Counted from the first letter of the stretch, positions 27,401 through 37,303 are shown. The stretch is 64,000 nt of DNA from Qipengyuania mesophila (GCF_019711655.1 NZ_JAIGNU010000001.1:310001-374000), one strand, 5' to 3'. The notes: a model not told the origin generated them from the sequence alone. Translations and numbers: made by a program.

Positions 27401-29392
27401 TCAGTCGGGCGGATTGTGCCGCTCGAGGAAGGCGACCATCGCATCGAGCAGCTTTTCGTGATTGCCTTCGCGCACCGGCGTGTGGCCATCCTCGAGCATC
27501 AGCGTGTCGAGCTCGATGCCCATCCGCTCGGCCTTTTCGACCAGGCGATAATACTGCGAATAGGGCACCCGCGTGTCGTCCTTGCCCTGACCGAGGAAGA
27601 CCGGGCGGGTGAGCCGACCGAGTTGCGCCATGGGCGAGACCTTGCTGAGATCGAAGCCCGAATCCTTGCCGCGCACCTTCGGCTTCCATTTTTCGGTATA
27701 GGCGCGTCGCGTCAGCGCTTCCGAATCGTAAAGCAGTATCGCGTCCCAGTCGGTCACCCCCGCCCAGCTCGCCGCGCAGCGATAGAGTTCGGGATTGCGG
27801 ATCACCGCCCACAGCGCGGCATAGCCACCATAGCTCGCCCCGACCACGCAGACCCGGGCGGGATCGGCATAGCCCTGCGCCACCGCCCAGCGCGTCGCAT
27901 CGTCGAGATCGTCCTGCATCTTGCGGCCGATCTCGCCATCGCCGGCCTCTTCGAAATCGGAGCCGAACCCGCCCGAACCGCGGAAATTGGGCTGCAGCAC
28001 GGCATAGCCGCGATTGGCGAACAGCTGCACCCAGTCGTTGTATTCGAGATCGTCCCGGATTCCGAAGGGCCCGCCATGCGGCATGACGATGAGCGGCAGG
28101 CCGGTCTTTCCGCGCCCGCGCGGCAGGGTGAGGTAGCTGCGCATGGCCAGCCCGTCGCGCGTCGCGATATCGTGTGCGGTGCCGCGCGAAAGCAGGCGGA
28201 AATCGATGTCGGGGCGCAGATTGGCGAGGAAGGCGAGCCGCTTCTCGGCCGGGGTGAAGACATAGAGCGCGCCGGGATCGTCGGGTCCCGTCTGCAGCAC
28301 CAGCATGCGCCGCCGGTCGGCATTGGAGATGATCCGCACGCTCCGGCCGCCGAGCGCCTGCGAGAGGCTGTCCTGCACGGCGCCCATGTCCTTGTCGAGC
28401 CAGACCTGGCGGAGGCGGTCGTCCCGGATGTTGACCGCAACCGGTTTGCCGTCGTCATCGAGGCGCACGCCTTCCACGCTCCACTTGTCATCCTCGTAGA
28501 CCACCGGCCCCGCCGTTGCGGTACGATAGTTGAACTCGCGCAGGATCTCGCGCCCGTCTTCGGTCGGCTGCAACGTGTATCCGATGTCGCTGCCGGGCTG
28601 CAGCCCGATGACATCCCAGTTCTCGATCGTGTCCTCGTCGTCGCGCGCGATCTTGGTGACGCGCTCGAATTCCTCGCCCGGTCCGCCACGGTAGAGCACG
28701 ACGACCGATCCCCGGCTGGTGCGACCCATGCCCAGCCGGACCACGCCATCGCTGTCGGCGAACCAGAACTGCACACCGCCCTGATTGTCGACCACGCGCT
28801 CGGATCGCTCCATCGCAGTGCCATCGAGCGGGACGCGCCACACCTCGGCCTCGTACCGGGCCTGGTTCTGATAATTGAGCAGGACATACTCGCCCGCCGG
28901 ATCGACATAGACCACGGTGTCGCCATCGACCGCAGCCTTCTTCAAGCCGGCATAGGACATCTTCCCGGTCACCATGTCGTAGACCAGCAGGCGCGACATC
29001 CGCGCCCAGTAATTGGCGTTCTCGGTCTGGCGCATCACCGACAGCAGCAGGCGGTCGTCGCCCGCCCAGCGGAACCAGTTGAAATCGTCGGAATCGCCCC
29101 CGTCGATCACCTGTTTCAGCTCCAGCGTATCGGCATCGTAGATGCGGATCATCTGGTGGCCGTCCGAATTGCCGCCGATCGCGATCCTGCGGCCGGTTTC
29201 CGAAAGGCGTGCCCCATCGAGCACGAGCCAGTCGGCGAAGGCCGCAACCGGTATCTTGGCCGGGCGCCCCGCGGCGTCGATCTGCGGCGGCGGATCGTCC
29301 TGAGCGGCAAGGCCGGCAGGAGCCAGCACGACACTCAGCGCGCAGGCCAGGGCCTGGCAGCAATGCGACCGGAATAGAGACATGGTAGGCAA
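27401..29392 (-). CDS. Secreted S9-family (prolyl oligopeptidase-like) peptidase
   Basis: A 663-aa enzyme with an N-terminal signal sequence (about residues 8-30, ALACALSVVLAPAGLAAQ), so probably periplasmic. The middle is a beta-propeller. The C-terminal alpha/beta hydrolase has the serine motif VVGASYGGYAAL, the acidic residue in GKDDTRVP and the histidine in LEDGHTPVREGN, a complete triad. It is related to the peptidase at 34503-36467, at the other end of the ppk-ppx segment. It is divergent from ppk across 158 bp. Confidence 0.9.
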   Translation of the reverse strand: MPTMSLFRSHCCQALACALSVVLAPAGLAAQDDPPPQIDAAGRPAKIPVAAFADWLVLDGARLSETGRRIAIGGNSDGHQMIRIYDADTLELKQVIDGGDSDDFNWFRWAGDDRLLLSVMRQTENANYWARMSRLLVYDMVTGKMSYAGLKKAAVDGDTVVYVDPAGEYVLLNYQNQARYEAEVWRVPLDGTAMERSERVVDNQGGVQFWFADSDGVVRLGMGRTSRGSVVVLYRGGPGEEFERVTKIARDDEDTIENWDVIGLQPGSDIGYTLQPTEDGREILREFNYRTATAGPVVYEDDKWSVEGVRLDDDGKPVAVNIRDDRLRQVWLDKDMGAVQDSLSQALGGRSVRIISNADRRRMLVLQTGPDDPGALYVFTPAEKRLAFLANLRPDIDFRLLSRGTAHDIATRDGLAMRSYLTLPRGRGKTGLPLIVMPHGGPFGIRDDLEYNDWVQLFANRGYAVLQPNFRGSGGFGSDFEEAGDGEIGRKMQDDLDDATRWAVAQGYADPARVCVVGASYGGYAALWAVIRNPELYRCAASWAGVTDWDAILLYDSEALTRRAYTEKWKPKVRGKDSGFDLSKVSPMAQLGRLTRPVFLGQGKDDTRVPYSQYYRLVEKAERMGIELDTLMLEDGHTPVREGNHEKLLDAMVAFLERHNPPD

Positions 29393-29501
29393 CCCCCTGA
29401 GAACTAGGCTGGGGAAAATTCCGTTTCCGACAGGCGTTTAACAATCCCGCCAATTCGCTCGTCGAAACAAATGCTTTGCTATAGCCGTTAGCGGAGCCAC
29501 A

Positions 29502-29519
29502 TTGTAACCATTCCGTCAT
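29502..29519 (+). promoter_or_regulatory. PHO-box-like site upstream of ppk
   Basis: TTGTAAC-CATT-CCGTCAT: two 7-base half-sites with the 4-base spacing of PhoB sites (consensus CTGTCAT-N4-CTGTCAT), 31 bp before the ppk ATG. It suggests induction of ppk in phosphate starvation. Confidence 0.5.
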
Positions 29520-29550
29520 ATTCGAGGACCATGCCCCAAAGCACAGCTGC

Positions 29551-31716
29551 ATGACCGCCGAAGCATCTCGCACCATCCCGGCCAACGACGCCGGACCGGA
29601 CGCGCCTGTCGCGCCGCAGGATCGCTATACCAACCGCGAGCTGAGCTGGCTGTCGTTCAACCGCCGGGTGCTCGCCGAGAGCGAGAACACCCGCTACCCG
29701 CTGCTCGAACGGCTGCGCTTCCTGTCGATCTCGGCAAGCAATCTCGACGAATTCACCATGGTCCGCATCGCCGGGCTCGAAGGCCAGGTCCAGCGCGGCA
29801 TCGAGACGCAGGGCATCGACGGGACCAGCCCGCGCCAGCAGCTCGAGGCGATCCGCGAGCAGGTCTCCGCGCTGGAGGATCGCCAGCAGGACAGCCTCGA
29901 TACGCTGCGCGCCCTGCTCGCCGAAGAAGGCATCTTGATCTCGGCGATCGACGATCTGACCAAGAGCCAGCAGAAATGGCTCGGCGATTATTTCGAAAGC
30001 GACATCCTGCCGCTGATCACCCCGCAGGCGATCGACCCCAGCCACCCCTTCCCCTTCGTTGCCAACAAGGGGATCGGGCTGATCTTCCGCCTCAAGCGCG
30101 GCAAGCGACAGGCCGACCTGATCGAGATGGTGCTGATCCCCAGCGGCGCGCCGCGTTTCGTGCGCGTCCCGGGCGAACAGGCGATCTATGTTTCGATCGA
30201 ACAGCTCGTCACGCGCTTCGCCGACCAGCTCTTCCCCGGTTTCAAGGTACTGGGCGACGGAGTCTTCCGCGTCATCCGCGACAGCGACATCGAAGTCGAG
30301 GAAGAAGCCGAGGACCTGGTGCGCTATTTCCGCACCGCCATCCAGCGCCGCCGCCGCGGCCGCACCGTCCTGCTCGAACTCGACGACGATTGCGACGAGG
30401 TGGCCGAGACGCTGCTGCGCGAACAGCTCGAGGTCGAGGAGGCGATGATCGTCAAGACCGGCGGCATGCTCGGCCTCGCCGATCTCGCGGCGATCTGCAA
30501 CGAAGCTCGACCTGACTTGAAGTTCGAGCCTTTCGCCCCGCGCTATCCCGAGCGCATCCTCGAGCATGACGGCGATTGCTTTGCCGCCATCCGCGAGAAG
30601 GACATCGTCATCCACCACCCGTTCGAAAGCTTCGACGTGGTGGTCGATTTCCTCTTCCAGGCGGCGCGCGATCCGGCAGTGATGTCGATCAAGCAGACGC
30701 TGTATCGCGCGGGCGACCAGTCGCCGGTCATCGCCGCGCTGATCGAGGCGGCGCAGAACGGCAAGGCGGTGACCGCCGTTGTCGAGCTGAAGGCGCGCTT
30801 CGACGAGGAACGCAACATCCACTGGGCGAGCGAGCTCGAACGCGCCGGGGTGCAGGTGATCTACGGCTTCACCGACTGGAAGACCCACGCCAAGGTCAGC
30901 CTGGTGGTGCGCCGCGAAGAGGATGGCTACCGCACCTACTGCCATTTCGGCACGGGCAATTATCACCCGGTCAATGCCAAGATCTACACCGACCTGAGCT
31001 TCTTCACCGCCGATGCAGCGCTGGGTCGCGACGCGGCCAAGATGTTCAATTTCATCACCGGCTATATCGAGCCCGACGACCTCGAGCGGATCTCGGTCTC
31101 TCCGATCGGGCTGCAGGAAAAGCTCTACGCGCTGATCGACAAGGAAATCGAGAATGCCGCGGCGGGCAAGCCCGCGGGCATCTGGGTGAAGCTCAATTCG
31201 ATCACCAACAAGGCGATGATCGACAAGCTTTACGAGGCGAGCCAGGCCGGGGTCGAGATCCGCATGGTGGTGCGCGGCATCTGCAGCCTGCGCGCCGGAC
31301 TGCCGGGCATTTCCGAGAACATCAGCGTCAAATCGGTGATCGGCCGCTTCCTCGAACATTCGCGTATCTGGGCCTTCGCCAACGGCCGGGCGCTGCCCAG
31401 CCGCCAGGCCAAGGTGTTCCTGACCAGCGCCGATGCCATGAGCCGCAATCTCGAGCATCGGGTGGAGGTGATGGTCCCGATTTCGAACAAGACCGTCCAC
31501 GACCAGGTGCTGGGCCAGGTGATGCTCGCCAATATCCTCGATACCGAACAGAGCTGGCAGCTCGATCCCGATGGCCAGTACCATCGACTGCGCAAGGGAG
31601 AGGGCGGCTTCAACTGTCACCAGTATTTCATGGCCAACCCTTCGCTCTCGGGCCGCGGCGCCGCGCTGGGCGATCACGAAGTTCCGCGACTGACCCTGAA
31701 AGACACGTCCAAGTGA
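29551..31716 (+). CDS. ppk1: Polyphosphate kinase 1
   Basis: A 721-aa enzyme that polymerises the gamma phosphate of ATP into polyphosphate, reversibly. It has the N-terminal RELSWLSFNRRVLAES, the head region, and the two PLD-like catalytic domains with HFGTGNYHPVNAKIYTDLSF (the conserved His/Asn region) and FLEHSRIWAFANG. Length is normal. The stop overlaps the GTG start of ppx, so synthesis and breakdown are encoded together. A PHO-box-like site precedes it. Confidence 0.96.
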   Translation: MTAEASRTIPANDAGPDAPVAPQDRYTNRELSWLSFNRRVLAESENTRYPLLERLRFLSISASNLDEFTMVRIAGLEGQVQRGIETQGIDGTSPRQQLEAIREQVSALEDRQQDSLDTLRALLAEEGILISAIDDLTKSQQKWLGDYFESDILPLITPQAIDPSHPFPFVANKGIGLIFRLKRGKRQADLIEMVLIPSGAPRFVRVPGEQAIYVSIEQLVTRFADQLFPGFKVLGDGVFRVIRDSDIEVEEEAEDLVRYFRTAIQRRRRGRTVLLELDDDCDEVAETLLREQLEVEEAMIVKTGGMLGLADLAAICNEARPDLKFEPFAPRYPERILEHDGDCFAAIREKDIVIHHPFESFDVVVDFLFQAARDPAVMSIKQTLYRAGDQSPVIAALIEAAQNGKAVTAVVELKARFDEERNIHWASELERAGVQVIYGFTDWKTHAKVSLVVRREEDGYRTYCHFGTGNYHPVNAKIYTDLSFFTADAALGRDAAKMFNFITGYIEPDDLERISVSPIGLQEKLYALIDKEIENAAAGKPAGIWVKLNSITNKAMIDKLYEASQAGVEIRMVVRGICSLRAGLPGISENISVKSVIGRFLEHSRIWAFANGRALPSRQAKVFLTSADAMSRNLEHRVEVMVPISNKTVHDQVLGQVMLANILDTEQSWQLDPDGQYHRLRKGEGGFNCHQYFMANPSLSGRGAALGDHEVPRLTLKDTSK

Positions 31717-33242
31717 GCAAATCGCGTTCGGCCAAGTGGCAGCGGCGGCTGATCCAGCCCCCGCGCGCGGTGATAGACATCGGTTCGAACACGGTGCGCA
31801 TGGTGATCTACGAAGGCACCGGCCGCGCACCCGAAGTGGTGTGGAACGAGAAGGTCGCCGCCCGGCTCGGGCGCGACCTGTCGGACACCGGACGCATTCC
31901 CGAGGAAGCGTCAGACGAGGCGATGGCCGCGCTCGCGCGCTACGCGCTGATCCTCGGCGACCTCGGGATCGAGGATGTCCAGACGGTCGCCACCGCCGCC
32001 GCACGCGACGCGGAGAACGGCGCCGAATTCCTCGATCGCGTGGCCGAGCTGGGCCTCGAGCCGCGGCTGCTGTCGGGCGAGGAGGAAGCCTGCGCCTCGG
32101 CTATGGGTGCTTTGGGCGCCTTCCCCGGCGCGCGAGGCGTGGTTGCCGACCTCGGCGGGGGCAGCCTCGAACTGGTCTCGATCGCCGACAACAAGTGTCA
32201 CGAGGCCTCGAGCCTGAGGCTCGGTACGCTGCGCCTGCCCGCTTTGCGCGCCGCCGGGGCCGAGGCCTTCACCGCCGCAGTTCACGACCAGCTCGCATCG
32301 GTCGGCTGGGCCTCGGCGCACCCCGGCCCGATGTACATGATCGGCGGCACCTGGCGCGCGCTCGCCTCCTATGCGATGCGCTATTTCGACTATCCGCTGA
32401 CCGATCCGCACGGCTTCACCCTGCTGCCCGACGATGCGCGGCGGCTGGCCAAGGAACTGGTCGGCGCCAAGCCCGAAAAACTGATGCAGATCAGCGGTAT
32501 CACGCCGATGCGCGCGCATTACCTGCCCGATGCCGCCGCGCTGCTGCAGCCGCTGCTCGACGAGATCGAGCCCGACGAGCTGATTTTTTCCTCATGGGGC
32601 ATCCGCGAAGGCCTGCTCTATGCGCGGCTCGAACCGGCGCAGATGCAGGCCGATCCGCTGCTCGCGGGGGTCACCGCCTATGCCGCGCCGCGCGATGCAT
32701 CGATCACCGAGGCGACTTTGCTCGCCGCCTGGACGGTCGACCTCGCCGATGGCGACGGAAAGGTGAACGAGCGGCTTCGGCTCGCGGCGGCGCAGCTGTC
32801 GGGCGCGCTCCACCGCGTCGAGCCCAATCTGCGCGACAGCCATGCGGTGGAATGGTCGCTGGGCAAGCGCTGGATCGATCTCGACGCGCGCGGGCGGGCA
32901 ATGATCTGCGCCGCGCTGTTCGGCAGCCTCGGTCGCACCGAACTGCCCGAAAAGCTGCGCGAGCTCGCCAGCGACGACGACCTGCGCGAAGGCATGACCT
33001 GGGGCCTCGGCTTCCGCCTCGCGCGGAGGCTGGGCGGCGGCAGCAAGGTCTCGCTCAGCACCAGCGCGCTGCGGCGTAAGAAAAAGAGCCTCGTCCTGCG
33101 GCTCGACGAGAGCCGCGCCGCGCTGGCGAACTATCCCGCGACGCTCGATTTCGAAATCCTCGCCGGCTGGCTCGACCTCAAGCCCAAGATCAAGATCGGC
33201 AGCTTCAACTTCTCGGGCGTGGGTGAGGACGAGGAGCTCTAG
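31713..33242 (+). CDS. ppx: Ppx/GppA-family exopolyphosphatase
   Basis: A 509-aa phosphatase of the actin/hexokinase fold. The phosphate-1 motif AVIDIGSNTVRMVIYEG is near residue 19 and the phosphate-2 motif VADLGGGSLELV follows. The C-terminal ~200 residues form the HD-like helical region of long Ppx proteins. It releases phosphate from polyphosphate or converts pppGpp; the ppk neighbour favours the first. The start is the GTG at 31713, within GTGA overlapping the ppk stop; no in-frame ATG is near. Confidence 0.93.
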   Translation: MSKSRSAKWQRRLIQPPRAVIDIGSNTVRMVIYEGTGRAPEVVWNEKVAARLGRDLSDTGRIPEEASDEAMAALARYALILGDLGIEDVQTVATAAARDAENGAEFLDRVAELGLEPRLLSGEEEACASAMGALGAFPGARGVVADLGGGSLELVSIADNKCHEASSLRLGTLRLPALRAAGAEAFTAAVHDQLASVGWASAHPGPMYMIGGTWRALASYAMRYFDYPLTDPHGFTLLPDDARRLAKELVGAKPEKLMQISGITPMRAHYLPDAAALLQPLLDEIEPDELIFSSWGIREGLLYARLEPAQMQADPLLAGVTAYAAPRDASITEATLLAAWTVDLADGDGKVNERLRLAAAQLSGALHRVEPNLRDSHAVEWSLGKRWIDLDARGRAMICAALFGSLGRTELPEKLRELASDDDLREGMTWGLGFRLARRLGGGSKVSLSTSALRRKKKSLVLRLDESRAALANYPATLDFEILAGWLDLKPKIKIGSFNFSGVGEDEEL

Positions 33243-33298
33243 CCCCGGAACCGACCCCTTGCGTATTCCGTTGGTCGGGAAAACACAGGGGAATTTCG

Positions 33299-33907
33299 AT
33301 GGATAGCGCGCACAGCCGTGGTGGACACGGCAAATGGACCACTTTCTTCGCCATGATCGCGACCTCGGTCGTGACCATGTTCGTCCTGACCTATTTCAAC
33401 AGCTGGGCGATCGATCACGACTTCTTCAGCCAGACGCGCATGTGGATGGCGCTGATGATGGGCTGCGCGATGATCGTGGTCATGCTCGGCTTCATGTGGG
33501 GCATGTACCGGTCGCGCACCACAAAGCTGCTGGTGTTCGCCGCCGCATTCGCCTTCGGCGGCCTGTTCCTGTGGCTCGTGCGCAGCCAGCAGACGGTGGA
33601 CGACGAAGCGTGGATGAAGGCGATGATCCCGCACCATTCGATCGCCGTGCTGACCAGCAAGCGCGCGCAGATCAGCGACCCGCGCGTGCGCAAGCTGGCC
33701 GACGACATCATCAAGGCGCAGATCAAGGAAATCGCCGAGATGAAACTGCTGCTCGCCGATATCGAGGCCAATGGCGAAATGGGTTCGGGCGAAACCATCG
33801 CGGGGCGTTCGACCAAGCTGACGCCTGACCTCGAAGCGAAGGCGAAGGAAGCCATCGGTCGGGACATCACCGCCGAGGGCGAATCCGACCTCGCCCCGAT
33901 GCGCTGA
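33299..33907 (+). CDS. DUF305 membrane protein
   Basis: A 202-aa protein. Three hydrophobic segments lie in the first ~100 residues (FAMIATSVVTMFVLTYF, MALMMGCAMIVVMLGFMWGM, LLVFAAAFAFGGLFLWLV). Then comes a ferritin-like DUF305 domain with MKAMIPHHSIAVLTSKRAQI, whose paired histidines may bind metal. DUF305 proteins are often linked to metal handling; the metal is unknown. A GGGG ribosome-binding site precedes the ATG. It follows ppx in the same direction and converges on apaG with a 2-bp gap. Confidence 0.85.
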   Translation: MDSAHSRGGHGKWTTFFAMIATSVVTMFVLTYFNSWAIDHDFFSQTRMWMALMMGCAMIVVMLGFMWGMYRSRTTKLLVFAAAFAFGGLFLWLVRSQQTVDDEAWMKAMIPHHSIAVLTSKRAQISDPRVRKLADDIIKAQIKEIAEMKLLLADIEANGEMGSGETIAGRSTKLTPDLEAKAKEAIGRDITAEGESDLAPMR

Positions 33908-33909
33908 CG

Positions 33910-34311
33910 TTACTTGGCCGTGGCGGGCGCGGCGAGCGGGAAGAAGGGAATGCGCACTTCGAGCGGCGAACCGTCTTCGGCGTGGAAGGTGTAGAAGCCC
34001 TCCATCGAACCGTGCGGCGTATCGAGCGGGCAGCCGCTGACGTAATCGTGGCTCTGCCCCGGCATCAGCACCGGCTGTTCGCCGACCACGCCCTCGCCAT
34101 CGACATGGCTGACCAGCCCGCGCCCGTCGGTGATGCGCCAGTGGCGGGTCATCAGCTGGACGCGCTCGTGCGAACCGTTCTCGAGGCGGATGTGATAGAC
34201 CCAGAACCACTTCCCCGCTTCCGGCCGCGACTGCTCGGGCAGGAAGTTCACCGCCACGCGCACGGTGATCCCGTGGGTGATGGCGGCATGCTGGAAGAGT
34301 TCTTTGATCAC
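33910..34311 (-). CDS. apaG: ApaG-family protein
   Basis: A ~133-aa single-domain FN3-like protein: VRVAVNFLPEQSRPEAGKWF, RHWRITDGRGLVSHVDGEGV, GCPLDTPHGSMEGFYTF. ApaG is linked to Co2+/Mg2+ phenotypes and diadenosine tetraphosphate in enterobacteria; its biochemical activity is unclear. I prefer the GTG at 34311 (VIKELFQH), which gives the family length and has an AGG upstream. An in-frame ATG at 34359 would add 16 atypical residues. Confidence 0.9.
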   Translation of the reverse strand: MIKELFQHAAITHGITVRVAVNFLPEQSRPEAGKWFWVYHIRLENGSHERVQLMTRHWRITDGRGLVSHVDGEGVVGEQPVLMPGQSHDYVSGCPLDTPHGSMEGFYTFHAEDGSPLEVRIPFFPLAAPATAK

Positions 34312-34502
34312 ACTACCTATGTAGAGGCACCGCAAGGCGGCGCAACCCGTGGGTTGCACTTATCCCCCGGGGGCGGGCGATTCAGCGCGATTAAACAAGC
34401 GCTTGGTGCAGGTGCACGCGACGCCTCGGGGTTTGCCCGAAGAACCGGGCGGATCGCGCGCCGCCCCTCCCCCTTCGGGCCGAAACTTGGACCTGCCCCG
34501 GG

Positions 34503-36467
34503 CTAATCCGGCGGATTGTGCTGCGCGAGGAAGGCGACGAGCGCCTCCAGCCAAGCGCGTTCGCTTTCTTCCTTGGCAAGGTTGTGATTGTCTTCGAGTT
34601 CGAGCGTTTCGAGCGTCTTCCCGGCCTTCTCTGCCGCTTCCACCATGGTCTTGAACTGCGAGAATGGAACCCGGGTGTCCTCGTTGCCGTGAACCAGCAG
34701 GACCGGCCGCGTCAGGCGATGGATTTGGCTGGCGGGCGACACATCGTCGAGATCGATCTCGGCATCGCCTTCGCCCTTGACCTTGCGCCGGAAATCCTTG
34801 CGATAACGGCGCTCCATATATTTGCCGCTGTATTTGATCTGCGCATTGAAGTCGGTCACGCCAGCAAAGCTGGCCGCGCATCGATAGCGCTCGGGATTGC
34901 GGATGACACCCCACAGCGCGGCATAACCGCCATAGCTTGCCCCGACCATGCAGACGCGCCCGGGATCGACGAACCCCTTCGCGACCGCCCAATCCATCGC
35001 ATCGTCGAGATCGTCCTGCATACGGCGGCCAATCTGGCCGTCGCCCAGTTCTTCGAACGCCTCGCCATACCCGCCCGATCCGCGGAAATTGGGCTGCAGT
35101 ACGGCATATCCGCGACTGGCGAGCAGTTGTGGCCAGTCGTCGTAGCGCAAAGTGTCGCGGATACCGTAGGGCCCGCCATGCGGCAGCACCACCAAGGGAA
35201 GATCGTGCGCTTCCCGGCCGCGCGGCAAGGTCAGGTAGGCGCGGATCGGCGTCCCGTCGCGCGCCGCATATTCGATCGCGCGAACTTCGCTCATGCGGGT
35301 GTGATCGATCTCGGGGCGTAACGCCGCGATCATCTTCAGGCTTCGCTGCGCCGGCGTGAAGACATAAAGCGCGCCAGGATCGGAGGCACCGTACTGCATG
35401 ACCAGCATGCGCTCGGTCCCGGCCCGCGACGCGATGCTTATCCGGCTTCCGGGCAATGCCTGTTCGAGCGCCTTCTGGTGCGCGGCCATCTCCTCGTCGA
35501 ACCACACGGTCTGCCGCTCGTCATCGGTATAGCGTATTCCGACCAGCTTGCGATCATTGAAGAGGACGGAATCAACGTCCCACCCCGGCTGCTGGTGGAT
35601 CAGCCGGCCAGGTTCACCGGTTGCATAGTCGAACTCCCGCAAGACCTGCCGGCCGTCCGCCCCCTTCATCATCGCGTAGCCGGTATCACTCCCCGCGTAG
35701 ATGCCGAGGATATCCCAATTGTCGAGCTCTTCGGCGTCCCGCTTGAGCTTGGTCACCCGTCGCAAGTCCTCGCCAGGCGCCGAACGATAGTGGATGATGG
35801 TCGAGTCGCCGCGAGTCCAGCCAACCCCCATGCGGACCGTGCCCTGATCGTCGGCAAACCACTCGTCGACCAGCCGGTCGCGCTTCTGCACCTTCACCGC
35901 CCCGTCTTCTCCCGACCCGTCGAGCGGATAGCGCCAGACATCGGGTTGCTCGAAAAGGCTTTCGGACATCGATAGGATGATGAACCGCCCGTAGGGGTCG
36001 ATGTAGAGGACATCGTCACCCTCCACGCCCTGCTTGCGAAACCCGATGGCCGTGGCCTTTTGCGTCGGTATGTCGAACACGACGAGGCGGCTGATGGGTA
36101 TCGGCATGCCGAAAAAGCTGGTGGTTGCCTCGATCGACATCAGGATACGATCCTCGCCCGCCCAGCGGAACCAGTTGAAGCCGTATTTCTCGCCGGTGCG
36201 GATCGTGTGGAGCGGCTCGAGCGTATCCGAGTCCATGAGCACGACCTTCGCCTCTCCATCGGAGCGGTGGACGAAGGCGAAGCGCGTGCCCTTGGGCGAG
36301 AGCATGGCCGTGCCGAAGTCGCTGCGCGTGCTGAAGGCCGCAATGGGAATTTCAGCGTTCTCGACTGCCAAATGGGAAACGGGTTCGGTCGGACCATTCC
36401 CTTCCTGGGCAAATGCCGGACTTGCCGCGGCCAGCACCACGGCACAGAATACCTTCACGAAATTCAT
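34503..36467 (-). CDS. Secreted S9-family peptidase, paralog of 27401-29392
   Basis: A 654-aa protein with a signal peptide (VFCAVVLAAASPAFAQ) and a beta-propeller followed by a prolyl oligopeptidase-type catalytic domain. Triad motifs are MVGASYGGYAAL, GNEDTRVPFSQF and LELEDNHNLAKEES. It aligns with the other S9 peptidase along its whole length. The two probably arose by duplication, with the ppk-ppx-DUF305-apaG segment between them. The 143 bp between its stop and apaG hold no gene. Confidence 0.9.
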   Translation of the reverse strand: MNFVKVFCAVVLAAASPAFAQEGNGPTEPVSHLAVENAEIPIAAFSTRSDFGTAMLSPKGTRFAFVHRSDGEAKVVLMDSDTLEPLHTIRTGEKYGFNWFRWAGEDRILMSIEATTSFFGMPIPISRLVVFDIPTQKATAIGFRKQGVEGDDVLYIDPYGRFIILSMSESLFEQPDVWRYPLDGSGEDGAVKVQKRDRLVDEWFADDQGTVRMGVGWTRGDSTIIHYRSAPGEDLRRVTKLKRDAEELDNWDILGIYAGSDTGYAMMKGADGRQVLREFDYATGEPGRLIHQQPGWDVDSVLFNDRKLVGIRYTDDERQTVWFDEEMAAHQKALEQALPGSRISIASRAGTERMLVMQYGASDPGALYVFTPAQRSLKMIAALRPEIDHTRMSEVRAIEYAARDGTPIRAYLTLPRGREAHDLPLVVLPHGGPYGIRDTLRYDDWPQLLASRGYAVLQPNFRGSGGYGEAFEELGDGQIGRRMQDDLDDAMDWAVAKGFVDPGRVCMVGASYGGYAALWGVIRNPERYRCAASFAGVTDFNAQIKYSGKYMERRYRKDFRRKVKGEGDAEIDLDDVSPASQIHRLTRPVLLVHGNEDTRVPFSQFKTMVEAAEKAGKTLETLELEDNHNLAKEESERAWLEALVAFLAQHNPPD

Positions 36468-36572
36468 GCGACCCCCGAAATCAAACCCCCGCGAGACCTT
36501 AGCGCAAGATTGTGACGGCGCAAGCTACTACACTATTGGCGGGCAGTCATCGCGATCGAATACTTGGCTCTG

Positions 36573-37184
36573 TCACGGCTTGCCGCCCTCGAGGAACCCT
36601 TCGAGTTGGCCGAGCCGTTCCTTGCCGAACCACATTTCGCCGTCGACGAAGAAGGTCGGGATGCCGAAGGCGCCGCGCTCGACCGCATGTTCGGTATTGG
36701 CCACGAGTTGCGCCTTCACCTCCGCGTCCTGCGTCGCGGCGAGCAGGCGTTGGGCATCGAGCCCGGCCTGCGCCAGTTCGCACGCGACCGCGTCGGCATC
36801 GGCGCAATCGATATTGCGCTCCCATACCGCGGGCAGCAGCGCCTCGACGATCGCCTGTCGCTCGGCCTCGTCCTGCGCGGCAACCAGCACGCGCTGGAGC
36901 ATGATCGAATTGAAGGGCAGCGCCGGGTGCATGCGGAACCGGTCCATGCCGTGGCGGTCGAGGAAGCGCTGGAACTCGAGCGCGGCATAGGGAACCTTGC
37001 CCTTCACCCCGGCGTCGCGGATCATCGGCGGCGCATTGCCGGTAAGCTTGTGCATCCCGCCGAGGAAGACCGGCGTTACGGTGAGCTGCGCCCCGGCCCG
37101 CGCGACGATATCCTTGAGCGGGTACCAGGCGAGATAGCCGTTGGGCGCGGCGAAATCGAAGATGTATTCGACGGTCTTGGGCAT
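36573..37184 (-). CDS. 2-hydroxychromene-2-carboxylate isomerase-like (DsbA-fold) protein
   Basis: A 203-aa protein of the DsbA/GST-kappa fold. It starts PKTVEYIFDFAAPNGYLAWY, where an SP/AP-N motif stands in place of a CXXC redox pair, and ends GAFGIPTFFVDGEMWFGKER with the cis-proline. Such enzymes use glutathione to isomerise hydroxychromene carboxylates in naphthalene breakdown; the real substrate is unknown. The ATG at 37184 has a strong AGGAGG ribosome-binding site, so the longer upstream frame was not used. Divergent from the gene at 37304. Confidence 0.85.
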   Translation of the reverse strand: MPKTVEYIFDFAAPNGYLAWYPLKDIVARAGAQLTVTPVFLGGMHKLTGNAPPMIRDAGVKGKVPYAALEFQRFLDRHGMDRFRMHPALPFNSIMLQRVLVAAQDEAERQAIVEALLPAVWERNIDCADADAVACELAQAGLDAQRLLAATQDAEVKAQLVANTEHAVERGAFGIPTFFVDGEMWFGKERLGQLEGFLEGGKP

Positions 37185-37303
37185 CGGGCCTCCTCTTCCT
37201 CCACGTTCCTCCCAAATCCGCGCCACCGGGACAATGGGAAAAGCCTGCAAGCTTCACTTGCGAATGATTTGCAATAGCATAGGATCGGCCGAAAGGAGAT
37301 CGC

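Noticed and set aside
29488..32004. 838-aa minus-strand open frame opposite ppk and ppx
   Set aside because: Covers two certain genes on the plus strand and has no recognisable motif; a shadow frame.
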